Assembly (NCBI RefSeq): GCF_014192575.1
Contig: NZ_JACHYC010000008.1
Span: 186,001 to 250,000 of the forward strand
Direction: 5' to 3'
Length of the DNA stretch: 64,000 bases
Source: Variovorax sp. Sphag1AA
GTDB taxonomy: Bacteria > Pseudomonadota > Gammaproteobacteria > Burkholderiales > Burkholderiaceae_C
Positions 8,129 through 15,984 of the stretch are shown piece after piece; the stretch's first letter is position 1, and each line of letters begins with the position of its first letter. Made by a program: the position numbers and the translations under genes. Below the pieces are notes generated by a model, which did no database searches, had not been told where the DNA came from, and saw only the letters and a list, made by a program, of their open reading frames with translations.

Positions 8129-8906
8129 CGTCGTCTCCCAGGTAGACCCGCACCACGTCGGCGTTGCCGCGGATCTGTGCTGGCGTGCCGGAGGCCAGCA
8201 AGGTGCCGACGTTGAGCACATGGATGCTGTCGCACACGTCCATGATCAGGTCCATGTCGTGCTCGACGACCACCAGAACGAGGTCCGGCGAGCGCAGCTT
8301 CTTGAGCGCGCTGGACAGGTCGCGCGTCTCCACCGAATTCAGTCCAGCCGCCGGTTCGTCCAGCAGGAGTACGCGAGGCTGCCCGGCAATGGCGCGTGCG
8401 ATCTCGGCCAGCCGCAGGACGCCGGGCGGCAATTGCGAGGGCGCTTCATCCGCGACGTGCGCGATGCCCAGGCGAGACAGCGCGGCCAGAGCGAGCTCAC
8501 GATTGCTTGCGCGTTCTGCACGCCCTTGCGGCAGCGGCAGGAACGCATCGAGCCAACCCGCGCGGCTCTGGCGATGCAGACCGATCGCAACGTTCTCGAC
8601 CACCGACAGCTCCGGGCACAAGGCGACGTGCTGGAAGCTGCGTGAGAAGCCGAGCGAAGCGCGGCCCGTTGGGGGCACGCCCTCCAGTTGCACGTCGCCG
8701 AGGCGGATGCTGCCCACCTGCGGCGAGTACAAGCCAGTCAGGCAATTGAAGAAGCTCGTCTTGCCAGCGCCGTTGGGGCCGATCAAGCCGGTGATTTCGC
8801 CCGGCCTGAGCTGCAGGCTGATCTTCTGCAGCACCTGGATGCCGCCGAAGGAAAGCGAGAGGCCCTGCACTGCGAGCGGCGCCGGTTGCATCACCGTCGC
8901 GCTCAT
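8121..8906 (-). CDS. livG: branched-chain amino acid-type ABC transporter ATPase LivG, degenerate signature motif
   Basis: A 261-aa ABC ATPase of the LivG class with Walker A GPNGAGKT (43-50), the SRSFQHVALCPELSVVENVAIG region typical of LivG, Walker B VLLLDEP (179-185) and the AAGLN D-loop. The signature motif, normally LSYGQQR, is degenerate here: LPPGVLR (159-165). In a LivFG dimer each ATP site uses the partner's signature, so one composite site may be weakened, as in asymmetric ABC exporters. The start ATG overlaps the livM stop by 4 bp (ATGA). It couples to LivHM and LivF in one high-affinity importer. Confidence 0.94.
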   Translation of the reverse strand: MSATVMQPAPLAVQGLSLSFGGIQVLQKISLQLRPGEITGLIGPNGAGKTSFFNCLTGLYSPQVGSIRLGDVQLEGVPPTGRASLGFSRSFQHVALCPELSVVENVAIGLHRQSRAGWLDAFLPLPQGRAERASNRELALAALSRLGIAHVADEAPSQLPPGVLRLAEIARAIAGQPRVLLLDEPAAGLNSVETRDLSSALKKLRSPDLVLVVVEHDMDLIMDVCDSIHVLNVGTLLASGTPAQIRGNADVVRVYLGDDDE

Positions 8907-9874
8907 GCGTGACCTCCCTCGAGGCGCTTGCGCAGTGAGGCGGGCAGCGCGTTCACACCCAGCACCACCGCCAGCAGCGCGCCGCCATAGAGGATCGGCA
9001 CCCAATCGCCGGCACCTGCGAGCAGCAACGGCATGAGCGTGAGGAACAAGGCTCCGATGAAGCTGCCGATGAAGCTCAGCGAATAGAGGCTCACCACCGA
9101 ACCTACCAGCAGGAAGATCGACGTCCACAGCGTGAAACTGTTAGGCGACACGGTCGACGAGCTGAAGGACAGCAGCGCCCCGCCGATGGCCGCGATCGCG
9201 GCACTGAGCGCCATGCACGACAGCCGCGCCCAGCTGCGCTTCACGCCGAACGATTCAGCCGCTGGCGCCGAAGTGCGAATGAGCAGAAGCGCCATGGCCT
9301 GCCGCGAGCGTCGGAACTGTCGCAGTAGCAGCACCACGATGACCAGCCCGGCCAACGGGAGGTAGTAGCGCTGCAGTTCGCGCGACATGCCGGGCAGCGC
9401 GTCGCGCTTGACATACAGGCCTTCGTAGCCGCCGGTGACTTTCGAGAAGTACAGGAGCACCTCGGGCAACGCGAGCGCCAGCGCCATGGTCGCCACGGCC
9501 AGGTAGATGCCGGAGAGATTGCGCGACGGATAGGCGAACACCAGCCCCAGCAACGCACCCGCGACTGCGGCCACAGGCAGGCTGAACAGCAGCGAAAGAC
9601 CCAGGTACCTTTCCGCGAGGGCCACCACATAGGCACCCACCGCGACGAAGACGCCATGGCCGATCGACACCTCTCCGCCGTAGCGGACCATGAAGCTCAC
9701 CGCGAGCAGCGCAATCGCATTGGCGAAGCACAGGCCCAGCGTGAACGTCCAGTAGCCACCCGCCACCCACGGCAGGAGCATCAGCACTGCGCCGAGCACC
9801 ACGGCGGCCCATGGAAGCTGGCGCGCAGCAGCGGCCCTTGTCTCCACCGCTGGCGCGTGCGTGGCGCTGACCAT
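8903..9874 (-). CDS. livM: branched-chain amino acid-type ABC transporter permease LivM
   Basis: A 323-aa inner-membrane permease with about nine to ten hydrophobic segments and the LivM-type motifs YGGEVSIGHGVFVAVGAYV near residue 65 and NLSGIYLAVATMALALALPEV. ATG 9874 is chosen because GAGG lies 5 bases upstream and the start falls 7 bp after the livH stop. An upstream in-frame ATG at 9910 would overlap livH by 29 bp without a good ribosome site. Together with LivH it forms the membrane channel of the HAAT importer encoded by this operon. Confidence 0.93.
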   Translation of the reverse strand: MVSATHAPAVETRAAAARQLPWAAVVLGAVLMLLPWVAGGYWTFTLGLCFANAIALLAVSFMVRYGGEVSIGHGVFVAVGAYVVALAERYLGLSLLFSLPVAAVAGALLGLVFAYPSRNLSGIYLAVATMALALALPEVLLYFSKVTGGYEGLYVKRDALPGMSRELQRYYLPLAGLVIVVLLLRQFRRSRQAMALLLIRTSAPAAESFGVKRSWARLSCMALSAAIAAIGGALLSFSSSTVSPNSFTLWTSIFLLVGSVVSLYSLSFIGSFIGALFLTLMPLLLAGAGDWVPILYGGALLAVVLGVNALPASLRKRLEGGHA

Positions 9875-9881
9875 GGCCGCC

Positions 9882-10760
9882 TCAGACACGGGCACCTCCG
9901 CGAACCGCAAGGACGCCCTTGGGGAAGAGGTTGAGCACCAGCAGGATCGTCGCCAGCATGTAGGTGTTGTTGAACTCCGCCGCCACGTAGAAGGACAGCA
10001 GGTTCATCAGCACCCCGATGAAGATGCCGCCGACCACCGCGCCGGGCAAGCTGGCGAAGCCGCCGACGACTGCCGCGGCAAAGGCCTGCAACATGAATGA
10101 AGCCACGCTGGTGGACGACAGGAAGGTGGTCGGCACGATCAGCAGCGAAGCGATCAGCCCCAGCACACCCGCCACGACCCACGAGAAGAGATGGATCCGC
10201 CGCAGGCTCAGTCCGCACACCCGGCTGGCGAAGGGATGGGCCGACACCGCACGGAAGGCAATGCCGATGCGCGTGCGCTCGATCAGCAGGTAGAGCGCGC
10301 CGATCACGAGCAGCGTGACGCCGAGCACCGCGAGGTCATAGGACGAGATGCGGATCGTGCCCACGTCGATGCGCCATGCAGGCAGTGGCAGTTCGAGCGA
10401 GACCACGTTGGAGCCGAACACCAGTTGCGTGATGCCCTGCGTCACAAGGCCCACGCCCAGGGTCGCGATCGTGCTGGTCAGGTCAGACTTGAATACCAGC
10501 GGCGCGATGAGCAGGTAGGCCACCGCCATCGCTGCCACCATGATCGCCAGCGACAGCATGACCGCCGCGCCCCACGCCATGTTGCCGAGGATGCCGCCAG
10601 TGAAGCCGAACACCAGGAAGGCCGCGAGGCCTGCCAGGTTGCCGTGCGCGAAGTTCACGACCATCGAGCTCTTGTAGATCAGCACGATGCCGATCGCGCC
10701 CATGGCATAGAGGCATCCGCTCACGATGCCTGCCCACACGAGACCCAGGAAGTCGGCCAT
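9882..10760 (-). CDS. livH: branched-chain amino acid-type ABC transporter permease LivH
   Basis: A 292-aa permease of the LivH class with about eight membrane segments. It starts MADFLGLVWAGIVSGCLYAM and has the conserved GIVLIYKSSMVVNFAHGNL motif near residues 24-42, ATLGVGLV, and RIGIAFRAVSAHPFASRVCG, the cytoplasmic loop that contacts the ATPase. The GVL-TFLSS region and C-terminal FPKGVLAVRGG are also family typical. It is 6 bp downstream of the dehydrogenase gene and 7 bp upstream of livM, so it is part of the same transcript. Confidence 0.94.
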   Translation of the reverse strand: MADFLGLVWAGIVSGCLYAMGAIGIVLIYKSSMVVNFAHGNLAGLAAFLVFGFTGGILGNMAWGAAVMLSLAIMVAAMAVAYLLIAPLVFKSDLTSTIATLGVGLVTQGITQLVFGSNVVSLELPLPAWRIDVGTIRISSYDLAVLGVTLLVIGALYLLIERTRIGIAFRAVSAHPFASRVCGLSLRRIHLFSWVVAGVLGLIASLLIVPTTFLSSTSVASFMLQAFAAAVVGGFASLPGAVVGGIFIGVLMNLLSFYVAAEFNNTYMLATILLVLNLFPKGVLAVRGGARV

Positions 10761-10766
10761 GGCGTG

Positions 10767-11681
10767 TCAGGCCTTTCCTTCGGCGAGGCGCTGGTTGCGG
10801 TCCACCATTTCGATGACCGCAGGGAAGTAGCGACCGCTGAAACCGTTGGCAGCCGTGGCCGCGTAGTAGCGCTGCGCGAGTTCGGTGACGTGCGCGGACA
10901 CGCCGGTCTGCCCGGCCAGTTCGAGCACGTACGAGATGTCCTTGAGCACGTACTCGGGCGAGAAGGACTTGTCGGGAAAGCTGCGCGGCAGCATCGCCTT
11001 GCGGCCATGGTTGCGCAGCACGAAGCTGTCGCCGGAACCCTTGGAGACTGCATCGAGCAGCGTCTCGGGCTTCACGCCCGCGCGCTCGCCCAGCACCATC
11101 ATCTCGGCCAGCGCGACGGTGTTCTCGAACACCAGTGCGTTGTTGATCAGCTTGACCACCTGGCCGCAGCCGACGCCGCCGCACAGCGTGACGTCGGAGC
11201 CGATGTATTGCAACAAGGGCTCGATGCGCTCGAAGAGCGCGGGCTGCGCGCCCACCATGAGGCTGAGCTCGCCGCGCTGTGCCGCTTCGCGTGTACGAGC
11301 CACCGGTGCGTCGGCAAACTGCACATCGCGTTCCGCGAGCCGCTCGGCGACGCTGCGGGCCGATGCCACCGTGGTGGTGCTCAGGTCGACGATCACCCGC
11401 GGACGACGCGCGCCTGCTGTGAGCCCCTGCGCGCCGAGGCACACCGATTCGACCGCAGGACCACCCGGCAGCGAGAGAAACACGATGTCTGCTTGCGCGG
11501 CCAGGTCGCCGAGCGTCTGCACGCGGCGTGCCTTCGTGCCTTGCACCGCCTCGAAGGCCGATTCGTTCGTGTCGAAGGCCAGCACCTCGCCCGAGTGCTT
11601 CAGCGCCATGTTGCGGCACATGGGTCCGCCCATCACGCCCAGGCCCACGAAGCCGATCACCGGACTGGATTGTTCTGTCAT
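10767..11681 (-). CDS. 3-hydroxyisobutyrate dehydrogenase-like NAD(P)-dependent oxidoreductase
   Basis: A 304-aa beta-hydroxyacid dehydrogenase. The Rossmann motif IGFVGLGVMGGPM lies at 9-21 and the catalytic lysine in GQVVKLINNALV (Lys177), with an all-alpha C-terminal domain. The substrate-recognition motif reads DAPVARTREAAQRGELSLMVG (from 124), where the family consensus has DAPVSGG, so the substrate may differ from 3-hydroxyisobutyrate. ATG 11681 follows a GAGGAG ribosome site. Family members reversibly oxidise short beta-hydroxyacids or semialdehydes. In this operon it and the adjacent SDR may supply the acid that the CoA-transferases activate. Confidence 0.9.
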   Translation of the reverse strand: MTEQSSPVIGFVGLGVMGGPMCRNMALKHSGEVLAFDTNESAFEAVQGTKARRVQTLGDLAAQADIVFLSLPGGPAVESVCLGAQGLTAGARRPRVIVDLSTTTVASARSVAERLAERDVQFADAPVARTREAAQRGELSLMVGAQPALFERIEPLLQYIGSDVTLCGGVGCGQVVKLINNALVFENTVALAEMMVLGERAGVKPETLLDAVSKGSGDSFVLRNHGRKAMLPRSFPDKSFSPEYVLKDISYVLELAGQTGVSAHVTELAQRYYAATAANGFSGRYFPAVIEMVDRNQRLAEGKA

Positions 11682-11697
11682 GGCTCGCTCCTCGCGG

Positions 11698-12441
11698 TCA
11701 GTCCATCCACATGCCGCCGCTGATGTCGAGCGACGTGCCGGTGATCCAGTTGGAAGCGGGTGAGCAGAGGAAGAGGGCCGCCTGCGCGATGTCTTCCGCG
11801 TTGCCATAGCGACCGAGCGGCACCGTGGCATTGGCCGACGGAGCGGCGCTGCCGGTGACGTTGGCCCACATCGCGGTCTCGACCGGTCCGGGTGCCAGCG
11901 TGTTGGCGTAGACGCCATGCGGCGCGCCGGCCTTGGCGATCCAGCGCATCATTCCGTGCACTGCGGCCTTCGAGGAGACGTAGGCCGGGCCGGAGGCGAC
12001 GCCGCCGTTCTTCGCCGCAATCGAACCGGCCGCGAGGATCTTTCCGTAGCCGCGCTCGCACATCAGCGGGAAGAGCTTTCGCGCCGGATTGACGACGCCA
12101 CGCACGTTGACTTGCATGATGGCGTCCCACTCCTCGTCGGTGCTGTCGCCGAGCGGTGTGCGCGCGATGATCCCTGCGCAGAGGACGAGGATGTCGATGC
12201 GGCCGTGCTTCGCGATCACGCTATCGATCACCTCGTCGGTGTCGGCGCGCGAGGTCACGTCGTAGCGGCGGTACTCGATGCCGGCGCCGATGTCTTCCTT
12301 CTCGGCGCGGTCCGTCGCGATGACGCGCGCACCCGCTGCCTTGAATGCGGCCGAGATGGCCCGGCCCATGCCGCCGGCACCGCCGGTGATGAACGCCACC
12401 TGGCCTTCCAGGCTGGCGGGGCCGCTCAGATGTTGTGCCAT
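11698..12441 (-). CDS. short-chain dehydrogenase/reductase (SDR)
   Basis: A 247-aa classical SDR with cofactor motif TGGAGGMG (19-26), the adenine-ring motif LCAG (87-90), and catalytic Ser140, Tyr154 and Lys158 in AGSIA and YVSSK. It ends with GTSLDISGGMWMD, the usual SDR tail. DRAEKED after the second beta strand (Asp44) suggests NAD rather than NADP preference. ATG 12441 is preceded by GGAG 8 bases upstream. It lies between the FAS1-like dehydratase and the beta-hydroxyacid dehydrogenase and probably oxidises a hydroxy intermediate of the same pathway. Confidence 0.93.
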   Translation of the reverse strand: MAQHLSGPASLEGQVAFITGGAGGMGRAISAAFKAAGARVIATDRAEKEDIGAGIEYRRYDVTSRADTDEVIDSVIAKHGRIDILVLCAGIIARTPLGDSTDEEWDAIMQVNVRGVVNPARKLFPLMCERGYGKILAAGSIAAKNGGVASGPAYVSSKAAVHGMMRWIAKAGAPHGVYANTLAPGPVETAMWANVTGSAAPSANATVPLGRYGNAEDIAQAALFLCSPASNWITGTSLDISGGMWMD

Positions 12442-12484
12442 TCCACTTGCTCCTGATGATGTTGTTGCTGGATCGCCGCGCGTA

Positions 12485-13324
12485 TCAACGGAAGGACGCG
12501 CTGGCCGACATGGCGAGTTCGCCGGCAGGCCCACGGGCCCACAGCACGAGCGTTCCGCCCTCGCCTTCGCGGCCTTCCACGCGGAACGGGTGCGAGACGA
12601 ACAACGGGCTGACGCCGCGGAACTCGAAGCTCGCGAGCGCGCGTCCACCGCCGTGTTCCATCGCGAGGCCCTGCAGCAGGGTCGCGGTCAACGGGCCGTG
12701 CACGACAAGGTCCGGATAGCCTTCCTCATTGCGCGCATACGCCTGGTCGTAGTGGATGCGGTGGCCATTGAAGGTCAGGGCCGAGTAGCGGAACAGCAGC
12801 GTCGTATCGAGCACGATCTCGCGGCCCCATTGCGCCACGTCGTCGTGCCGCGCCGGCGCAGGTGTTGCGGCACCCGGAGGCGTTGCCTCGCGATAGACGA
12901 TGTCCTGCTCTTCGACGATGCAGTCCACCCCTTCGCACTGCGTGGTGTGCTGCACGGTGACGAACCACAGCGAACCGCGCTTGCCGACCTTGTTCTCCAC
13001 CTTCTGGATGCGGCTCTTTCTCGTCGCGCTCGAGCCCACAGGCAGATCCGCCAGGTACCGAATGCGGCTGCCTGCCCACATGCGACGAGGCAGCTCGATC
13101 GGCGGCAGGAAGCCACCACGGCGCGGGTGACCATCCACGCCGAGTCCGCGGCGGGGCACCGCAGGGTTGAAGAACATCCATTGCCAGCCCGGTGGGAGTG
13201 CGTCGCCGAGGCGCGGGCTGCTTTCGAGATCGAGCGTGGCCGCCATGGTTTCGACGGCGTGGACCGAGATGCGCTCGGTGCGCTCTTCTTCGCGGCCGAT
13301 CCAGCTTTCGTAGGAAGCAGTCAA
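12485..13324 (-). CDS. FAS1-like dehydratase/mesaconyl-C4-CoA hydratase-type hotdog enzyme
   Basis: A roughly 280-aa double-hotdog protein like mesaconyl-C4-CoA hydratases and fungal HTD2. It starts SYESWIGREEERTERIS, the hallmark of this group, and contains LPPGWQWMFF, GGFLPPIELPRRMWAGSRI, then DTTLLFRYSALTFNGHRIHY with the hotdog hydratase helix (conserved RYSALTFNxHRIHYD), and PDLVVHGPLTATLL. ATG is absent. TTG at 13324 has GAGG 8 bases upstream and matches the usual MTxxYESWIGR start, while an in-frame GTG at 13333 has no ribosome site. It hydrates an unsaturated CoA ester, supporting a mesaconate- or citramalate-like route with the CitE-like lyase. Confidence 0.85.
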   Translation of the reverse strand: MTASYESWIGREEERTERISVHAVETMAATLDLESSPRLGDALPPGWQWMFFNPAVPRRGLGVDGHPRRGGFLPPIELPRRMWAGSRIRYLADLPVGSSATRKSRIQKVENKVGKRGSLWFVTVQHTTQCEGVDCIVEEQDIVYREATPPGAATPAPARHDDVAQWGREIVLDTTLLFRYSALTFNGHRIHYDQAYARNEEGYPDLVVHGPLTATLLQGLAMEHGGGRALASFEFRGVSPLFVSHPFRVEGREGEGGTLVLWARGPAGELAMSASASFR

Positions 13325-13334
13325 CGGTCGCACC

Positions 13335-14546
13335 TCACGAGATCTTGGCGTCGAAGACCGCGGCCGGGTACGGCCGGAAGTCCCTCACCATCTTGAAGCT
13401 GCCGTCCGTCGCGGCCTGGATGATGGCTTCCTGCCGTGCGCCGCGGTGGTCGCCGGACTTGAAGCTCACGCCGCGCGCGCCGCCCACGGTCTGGTCGGTC
13501 ATGGTCTCCATCACGTCGACGAGGCTGGCGCGCGTGAGCGGCTTGCCGCTGGCCAGCAGCGTCTTGAAGCCCTTCACAAACAGCGCACCGTTGCTCCAGC
13601 CATTGAGGCCGAACACGCCGATGGGATCGGACGGAAAGTACTTCGCGACCTGCTCCCGATAGGCCTTGATGTCGGCATCGTCGGCCGTGACCGGCATCAG
13701 CCACGAGGAGAAATAGGTGCCGTCGAGGAGATTGCCGGCCAGCTTGCGCGTGGTCGGGTCGGCCGTGAAGAAGGGCGCCATCCACTTGGCCTGGTAGCCG
13801 ACGCGATCGGCGGCCTTCAACGCGGCCGCGAGATTGGCGTTGGAGCCGAAAAGGATGACCACATCTGCCTTCGCGTTGGCCAGTCGGCGAACGTGCGGTG
13901 TGAAGTCGGTGTTGCGCACCTCGAAGGGGATGGACTCGGCCGCTTCCTTCTTCACGGTTTCCATATGGAGGTCGAAACCGCGCTTGGCCGAGCGGCCGAG
14001 TTCGTCGTTCTCACAGAGAAGCGCCACGCGGTCGGCCTTGAGATCGCCGAGTGCGTAGTCCAGGTTGGCCGCGGCAGACCAACCGTAGTCAGGCAGAAGC
14101 GGGAAGACGAGCCGTTCGGAGAAGAGCGCGGTAGCGCCGCCGATGGGGCCGATCATCGGCAGCCCCACTTCCTTGGCATAGGGAATCACTGCGACCGATT
14201 GCGCTGTGCCTACTGGCGCGGCGAGCGCGAAGACCTTGTTCTCTTCCACCAGCCGGCGCGTGACCGCAACGCTGCGTGCGGGCTCGTAGCCGTCGTCGTA
14301 GGTGACGTAGTTGATCTTCCAGCCATCGAGGGCGTTGGTCTCGTTGGCCCACTTGAAGCAGGACTCCGCCGCGTGCGTGAGGATTGTGTAGAAGGGCACC
14401 GGACCGGTGATCGGGGTGAACGCACCGACCGTCACCGTCTTCGTCGCCGTATCGATACCGGGCGAGGCCTGCTGCGCAGGCGCCCAGGTGGGCAACGCCA
14501 CCGATGCCGCCGCAACCCCGGTGGAGAGAAAAGTCCTTCTACGCAT
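13335..14546 (-). CDS. ABC transporter substrate-binding protein, LivJ/HAAT family
   Basis: A 403-aa periplasmic-binding fold type I protein. The N-terminus RRRTFLSTGVAAASVALPTWAPAQ looks like a Tat signal peptide cleaved near residue 25. The mature part has VTVGAFTPITGP, the LivJ-like ligand loop, then AAPVGTAQSVAVIPYAKEVGLPMIGPIGGA and the DYGWSAAANLDYALGD hinge region. ATG 14546 has GGAGA 6 bases upstream. It is the first gene of the minus-strand operon and the likely receptor for LivFGHM. Its position directly behind the promoter with twin palindromes suggests that uptake is induced with the catabolic genes. Confidence 0.93.
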   Translation of the reverse strand: MRRRTFLSTGVAAASVALPTWAPAQQASPGIDTATKTVTVGAFTPITGPVPFYTILTHAAESCFKWANETNALDGWKINYVTYDDGYEPARSVAVTRRLVEENKVFALAAPVGTAQSVAVIPYAKEVGLPMIGPIGGATALFSERLVFPLLPDYGWSAAANLDYALGDLKADRVALLCENDELGRSAKRGFDLHMETVKKEAAESIPFEVRNTDFTPHVRRLANAKADVVILFGSNANLAAALKAADRVGYQAKWMAPFFTADPTTRKLAGNLLDGTYFSSWLMPVTADDADIKAYREQVAKYFPSDPIGVFGLNGWSNGALFVKGFKTLLASGKPLTRASLVDVMETMTDQTVGGARGVSFKSGDHRGARQEAIIQAATDGSFKMVRDFRPYPAAVFDAKIS

Positions 14547-14590
14547 GGTTGTCTCCTGAACTGGAAGAAAAATCGCTTTCGAACCACTCA

Positions 14591-14689
14591 AGAATGCATT
14601 CTATAAGTTCATCGTGAAGCCAATGTCTTAGGGTTTTCCTTTGGGAAATGCCATTTCCCTATCCGAATCACACTTATAGAATGCATTCT
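14591..14689. promoter_or_regulatory. divergent control region with twin AGAATGCATTCT palindromes and a central palindrome
   Basis: Two perfect copies of the 12-bp palindrome AGAATGCATTCT lie at 14591-14602 and 14678-14689, centres 87 bp apart. Compared in inverted orientation the match extends to 18 bp, ACTTATAGAATGCATTCT. Between them GGGAAATG-C-CATTTCCC (14643-14659) forms a third perfect inverted repeat. The region separates the divergent starts at 14546 (minus) and 14710 (plus). The layout looks like operators of a dimeric repressor, GntR/FCD being the obvious candidate since such a gene ends the minus-strand unit. TATAGAAT inside each site could overlap -10 elements. The regulator identity is inference. 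Confidence 0.7.
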
Positions 14690-14709
14690 CAAGGAGTCAA
14701 ACCGAAGCC

Positions 14710-15939
14710 ATGAGCCAACCGCCCCTTACCGGCAAACGCGTGATCGAACTCGGCACGATGCTGGCCGCCCCCTTTGCCACACACATCCTTTCCCAGCTGG
14801 GCGCGGAGGTAATCAAGGTCGAGCCGCCTGCAGGCGACCCCACGCGCAGCCTGGTGCGCGGCGGCCCGAGCGGCACGTTCATCGCCTACAGCCACGGAAA
14901 GAAAAGCGTCTGCATCGACCTGTCGAAGCCCGACGGCCAGGCCGCGTTGCGTGCGTTGCTCGCAAGCGCCGATGCGCTGGTCCACAACCTCGCGCCGCGC
15001 GCTGCGCGCAAGCTGGGCGTGACGCGCGAAGCGTGCGCAAAGATCAACCCGGCTCTCATCTACTGCCACATCCGCGGCTACGCCGGCGGCCCGCAGGAAG
15101 ACGACCTCGCATCGAACCCCGTGGCGGAAGCCGCTACCGGCGTGATGGATGCCAACCGCATCGATGGCCGCCCGAGCCGCCTCGGCCCCTCCTATCACGA
15201 TCAGTTCGCCGGGGCCTATGCCGTGATCGGCATCCTTGCATCGATGCTGCAGCCCCGACAGGAAAGCGATCAGGGCCATGTCGAAATCGGCCTGTACGAA
15301 ACCGGCCTGCATGTCGCATCGCGCGATCTGGTGGGCGTGCAGCTCAAGACGCAACTGCTCGGAAGGCCCGAGCGCGAGCCGCATGGTGAATTCAGCATGC
15401 CGGGCTATGGCGCGTATCGCACTGCCGACGAGCGCTGGATCTACCTGCTCATGCTCACCGACGGGCACTGGCTCAAGTTCTGCGAGGCGATGAGTCTTCC
15501 GCAGGCTGCCGACCCCGCGCTCGCCACACTTCGGCTGCGTAAGAAGGCGCGCGAGCATGTCGAGGACATCGTCCGCCGCGCGATCTCGCAGCACGCGTTC
15601 GACGACGTTGTCGCGCGGCTCAAGGCAGCGGGTGTGGGCTGCACCGAAGTGCTGCCGCTCGAGCGCGTGCTCGAGGCACCGCAGTCGCAACAGCCGGGCA
15701 AGACACGCGCGCTGCGCTTCCGCGGCCTGGAATTCCAGGCGCCGGAGTTCCCGCGCCTGCACGCGGCAACAGACGGCGTGCGAACCCTCGCACCCGCCGA
15801 ACTGGGTGAACACACGCTCGAAGTTCTCGAAGCCGCAGGTGTCATCGGCGCACAGCGCGACGCCCTGCTCGCGTCCGGCGCCGTGATTGCAGCCAAGCCC
15901 GGCTCGTTCGCCTGGGCGCCGGTCCGCGAAGCCGCCTGA
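14710..15939 (+). CDS. CaiB/BaiF family CoA-transferase
   Basis: A 409-aa family III CoA-transferase beginning MSQPPLTGKRVIELGTMLAAPFA, then HILSQLGAEVIKVEPPAGD, KKSVCIDLSKPDGQAALRAL and GPSYHDQFAGAYAVIGI. The family hallmarks are intact and the length is normal. It transfers CoA to a carboxylic substrate in the cytoplasm. An AAGGAG lies 13 bases before ATG 14710, a little far, and directly abuts the right-hand palindrome (14678-14689), so a bound repressor would also cover the start region. It forms a two-gene plus-strand unit with the Bug protein 45 bp downstream, divergent from the liv-type operon. Confidence 0.93.
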   Translation: MSQPPLTGKRVIELGTMLAAPFATHILSQLGAEVIKVEPPAGDPTRSLVRGGPSGTFIAYSHGKKSVCIDLSKPDGQAALRALLASADALVHNLAPRAARKLGVTREACAKINPALIYCHIRGYAGGPQEDDLASNPVAEAATGVMDANRIDGRPSRLGPSYHDQFAGAYAVIGILASMLQPRQESDQGHVEIGLYETGLHVASRDLVGVQLKTQLLGRPEREPHGEFSMPGYGAYRTADERWIYLLMLTDGHWLKFCEAMSLPQAADPALATLRLRKKAREHVEDIVRRAISQHAFDDVVARLKAAGVGCTEVLPLERVLEAPQSQQPGKTRALRFRGLEFQAPEFPRLHAATDGVRTLAPAELGEHTLEVLEAAGVIGAQRDALLASGAVIAAKPGSFAWAPVREAA

Positions 15940-15984
15940 CACGACGCGCGAGAGCGGGCACCATGCTCGATCAAGGAGACATAC

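Noticed and set aside
10191..11723. 510-aa plus-strand open frame opposite livH and the dehydrogenase gene
   Set aside because: It has a repetitive His/Arg/Gln-rich composition, spans two real genes on the other strand and has no ribosome site or conserved motif.
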